Assembly (NCBI GenBank): GCA_910589385.1
Contig: CAJUTU010000034.1
Coordinates: 1 to 39,881, forward strand
Reading direction: 5' to 3'
Origin: an uncultured Lachnospiraceae bacterium
GTDB lineage: Bacteria > Bacillota > Clostridia > Lachnospirales > Lachnospiraceae
Length of the DNA stretch: 39,881 nucleotides
Each line of letters starts with the position of its first letter. Position 1 is the stretch's first letter. The position numbers were made by a program, and so were the translations under genes. Positions 38,737-39,881 of this stretch are shown here, one piece after another. Below the pieces are notes generated by a model. The model did no database searches. It was not told the DNA's origin and was given only the letters and a program-made list of their open reading frames with translations.

Positions 38737-38779
38737 TTAACAAGTGTTATCCGATACTTATAATGTAACAGGATTTACA
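38737..38779 (+). promoter_or_regulatory. Promoter and possible BlaI-type operator ahead of the blaI-like fragment
   Basis: TTAACA (38737-38742) and TATAAT (38759-38764) are 16 bases apart. TGTAA (38764-38768) and TTACA (38775-38779) form an inverted repeat across the expected start site. BlaI/MecI operators are built from TACA/TGTA half-sites, but usually in the opposite order, so the match is only suggestive. Confidence 0.5.
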
Positions 38780-38815
38780 CATATATTTGTTAGAAACGAG
38801 ATGATACTGTGAGAA

Positions 38816-38992
38816 ATGAAAGTACAACTCGAGTGCCTGAGAAGTAAAAGCAAAAAGTTTGCAGATAGTTATTTTTCTGGTAATCAGACCAGCGCGTTAG
38901 CATCATTAATACAGAACACTGTCCTAACGGATGAACAAATCAGCGGACTGAAAGATATTCTTGAAAAAAGCAGAGGAGAAAGGAAGAAATGA
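38816..38992 (+). CDS. Truncated BlaI/MecI-like protein, C-terminal dimerisation region only (58 aa)
   Basis: The 58-residue frame ends in ADSYFSGNQTSALASLIQNT, then VLTDEQISGLKDILEKSRGE. This matches the C-terminal helices of BlaI/MecI/CopY repressors (pattern F...YxGS...L...L....LSxxEIxxLxxIL), which carry dimerisation. The N-terminal winged helix, normally ~75 residues, is absent: a stop lies two codons before the ATG at 38816, and I find no HTH sequence in any frame back to 38591. No good ribosome site precedes the ATG. The stop overlaps the M56 protease start as ATGA, the normal blaI-blaR1 junction. It is either a decayed repressor with a deleted 5' end, or a shortened protein that could act by dimerising with an intact BlaI. 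Confidence 0.65.
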   Translation: MKVQLECLRSKSKKFADSYFSGNQTSALASLIQNTVLTDEQISGLKDILEKSRGERKK

Positions 38993-39881
38993 TAAGACAG
39001 ATGTGGTGGCATTTTACAGGAGTATTGATTTTAATAAATGATGCCAGCATTTATCTGGCTATATTATTGGGACAGTGTACCATGCTTTCTTTTCTGTTAT
39101 TGGCTTTGGCGGCTGTATTACGAAAAACTGTTTTAAAAAGAGCAGTTTTTTTAAGAGGAATGCTATGGTCAACATTTCTTATTGTTCCATTTATGGGAAA
39201 ATTAAATTTGTTCTATGAGAATAGACGGATTTGCAATTTATTTATGTGGTGGAATGATATTTGTATGATGTATTGTCCGATTCGATATGGGTATTTGGCA
39301 AGTATGTTTATTTGTGCAGGGGTTATGTTCTACAGGCGCGGAAAAATCCACAGAATGCTGCATGCTATGAAAAAAGACTATATTGGCGGACAGGAAATTT
39401 TAATCAGCGAGATGAAGATCACACCATTTGTAACAGGATTGTTTTGCGCCAGAATTGTAATCCCCCAGATAATGATTGATAATTTTAAGACAGAAGAATT
39501 GGAAATGGTATTGCTTCATGAAAAAACACATATCCGCCTGGGACATTTGTGGTGCTATTTTTTCTGGGACGTAATACGGATTCTGCTATGGCCCAATTTC
39601 CTTTTAACAATTTGTATGAAGGATATCCGGGAAGATATGGAAGATATATGTGATAAAGTTACTATACAGCGGAGTGGCAATAACGCATATGGATATGGAA
39701 AGATGCTTATTAAATCTATTAAACTTCTGCAAGAAACAACCTTTGAAACTATGGCAGCATTTGCAGGAGAGAAAAACTATATAAATACAAAGCAAAGAAT
39801 GATGAAGATTGCAGGTTACAAGCCTTATGAGCGGTCTCGGAAACTCTTTAAACATTTGAGAGAATTTGAGATACGATCAAA
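38989..39881 (+). CDS. BlaR1/MecR1-like M56 metalloprotease, 3' end outside window
   Basis: The frame runs open to the last base (297+ residues). Membrane helices are visible near the N terminus (GVLILINDASIYLAILLG; MLSFLLLALAAVL), then MLWSTFLIVPFMG and YGYLASMFICAGVMFY. A cytoplasmic part follows, with SEMKITPFVTGLFCARIVIPQ, a stretch typical of M56 proteases, and the zinc motif LLHEKTHIRLGH, with HEKTH at 177-181. A helix after it (LWCYFFWDVIRILLWPNFLL) and DIREDMEDICD supply the usual third-ligand region. In BlaR1 this domain cleaves the BlaI repressor after antibiotic binding; any sensor domain would lie beyond the right edge. AGGAAG lies just before the ATG, which overlaps the blaI-like stop. 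Codon use is more AT-rich than in most of the window. Confidence 0.85.
   Translation, partial: MIRQMWWHFTGVLILINDASIYLAILLGQCTMLSFLLLALAAVLRKTVLKRAVFLRGMLWSTFLIVPFMGKLNLFYENRRICNLFMWWNDICMMYCPIRYGYLASMFICAGVMFYRRGKIHRMLHAMKKDYIGGQEILISEMKITPFVTGLFCARIVIPQIMIDNFKTEELEMVLLHEKTHIRLGHLWCYFFWDVIRILLWPNFLLTICMKDIREDMEDICDKVTIQRSGNNAYGYGKMLIKSIKLLQETTFETMAAFAGEKNYINTKQRMMKIAGYKPYERSRKLFKHLREFEIRS

Noticed and set aside
38591..38815. Missing HTH half of blaI upstream of the fragment
   Set aside because: All three plus frames between the terminator and 38816 were read; none shows a winged-helix sequence.
39604..39855. Minus-strand reading frame of 83 codons
   Set aside because: It is a shadow of the M56 protease gene, whose frame is continuous and carries HEKTH.

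Overview
The window looks like chromosome from an anaerobic, gut-type Firmicute, most likely family Lachnospiraceae. Strong AGGAGG-type ribosome binding sites, a holin-like type I toxin, an [FeFe] hydrogenase, a DUF3800 gene and AAA/PD-(D/E)XK ATPases all fit. I cannot name a species from the sequence alone. Base composition is about half GC, except a clearly AT-rich island near 26.2-27.3 kb.

Layout. (1) 1-1.1 kb: 3' end of an IS110-family transposase and its downstream non-coding tail. (2) 1.1-9.4 kb: a small protein gene and an AraC regulator (+), converging on a four-gene minus-strand operon: TIM-barrel sugar isomerase/epimerase, GH1, GH43 and GH78. None has a signal peptide, so the operon should strip imported glycosides in the cytosol; no transporter is linked. 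(3) 9.5-12.8 kb: ferritin-like protein, AAA/PD-(D/E)XK ATPase, PHP phosphatase. (4) 12.9-16.1 kb: MarR regulator, iron alcohol dehydrogenase and aldehyde dehydrogenase, with a near-consensus promoter and a perfect inverted repeat as likely operator. (5) 16.2-22.0 kb: chemoreceptor, Na+-coupled SNF transporter, lone prepilin peptidase, GH5 lipoprotein. (6) 22.1-22.4 kb: a compact type I toxin/antisense RNA locus too short for ordinary gene calling.

(7) 22.5-32.8 kb: a response regulator, histidine kinase, ABC ATPase and FtsX-type permease, all on the minus strand in the order of a classic four-gene sensing/export operon, but pulled apart. An AT-rich DUF3800 gene lies between kinase and ATPase. 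A self-contained plus-strand cassette (flavoprotein plus [FeFe] hydrogenase, with its own promoter and terminator) lies between regulator and kinase, and the kinase has no membrane segment.

(8) 32.8-39.9 kb: cysteine synthase, peptidase T, an intact ABC-2 permease next to a wrecked XRE-regulator/ABC-ATPase pair (two frameshifts and a deletion fusion), an AAA/DUF4143 ATPase, then a BlaI-like fragment lacking its DNA-binding domain, overlapped by a BlaR1-like M56 protease gene that runs off the right edge.

The strongest candidates for something new are: Met-rich insertions shared by the three unrelated glycosidases of one operon; the toxin mRNA leader with alternating anti-SD/SD segments and an inverted duplicate of the antitoxin promoter and leader; the dismantled two-component/ABC operon; and the HTH-less BlaI fragment coupled to BlaR1.
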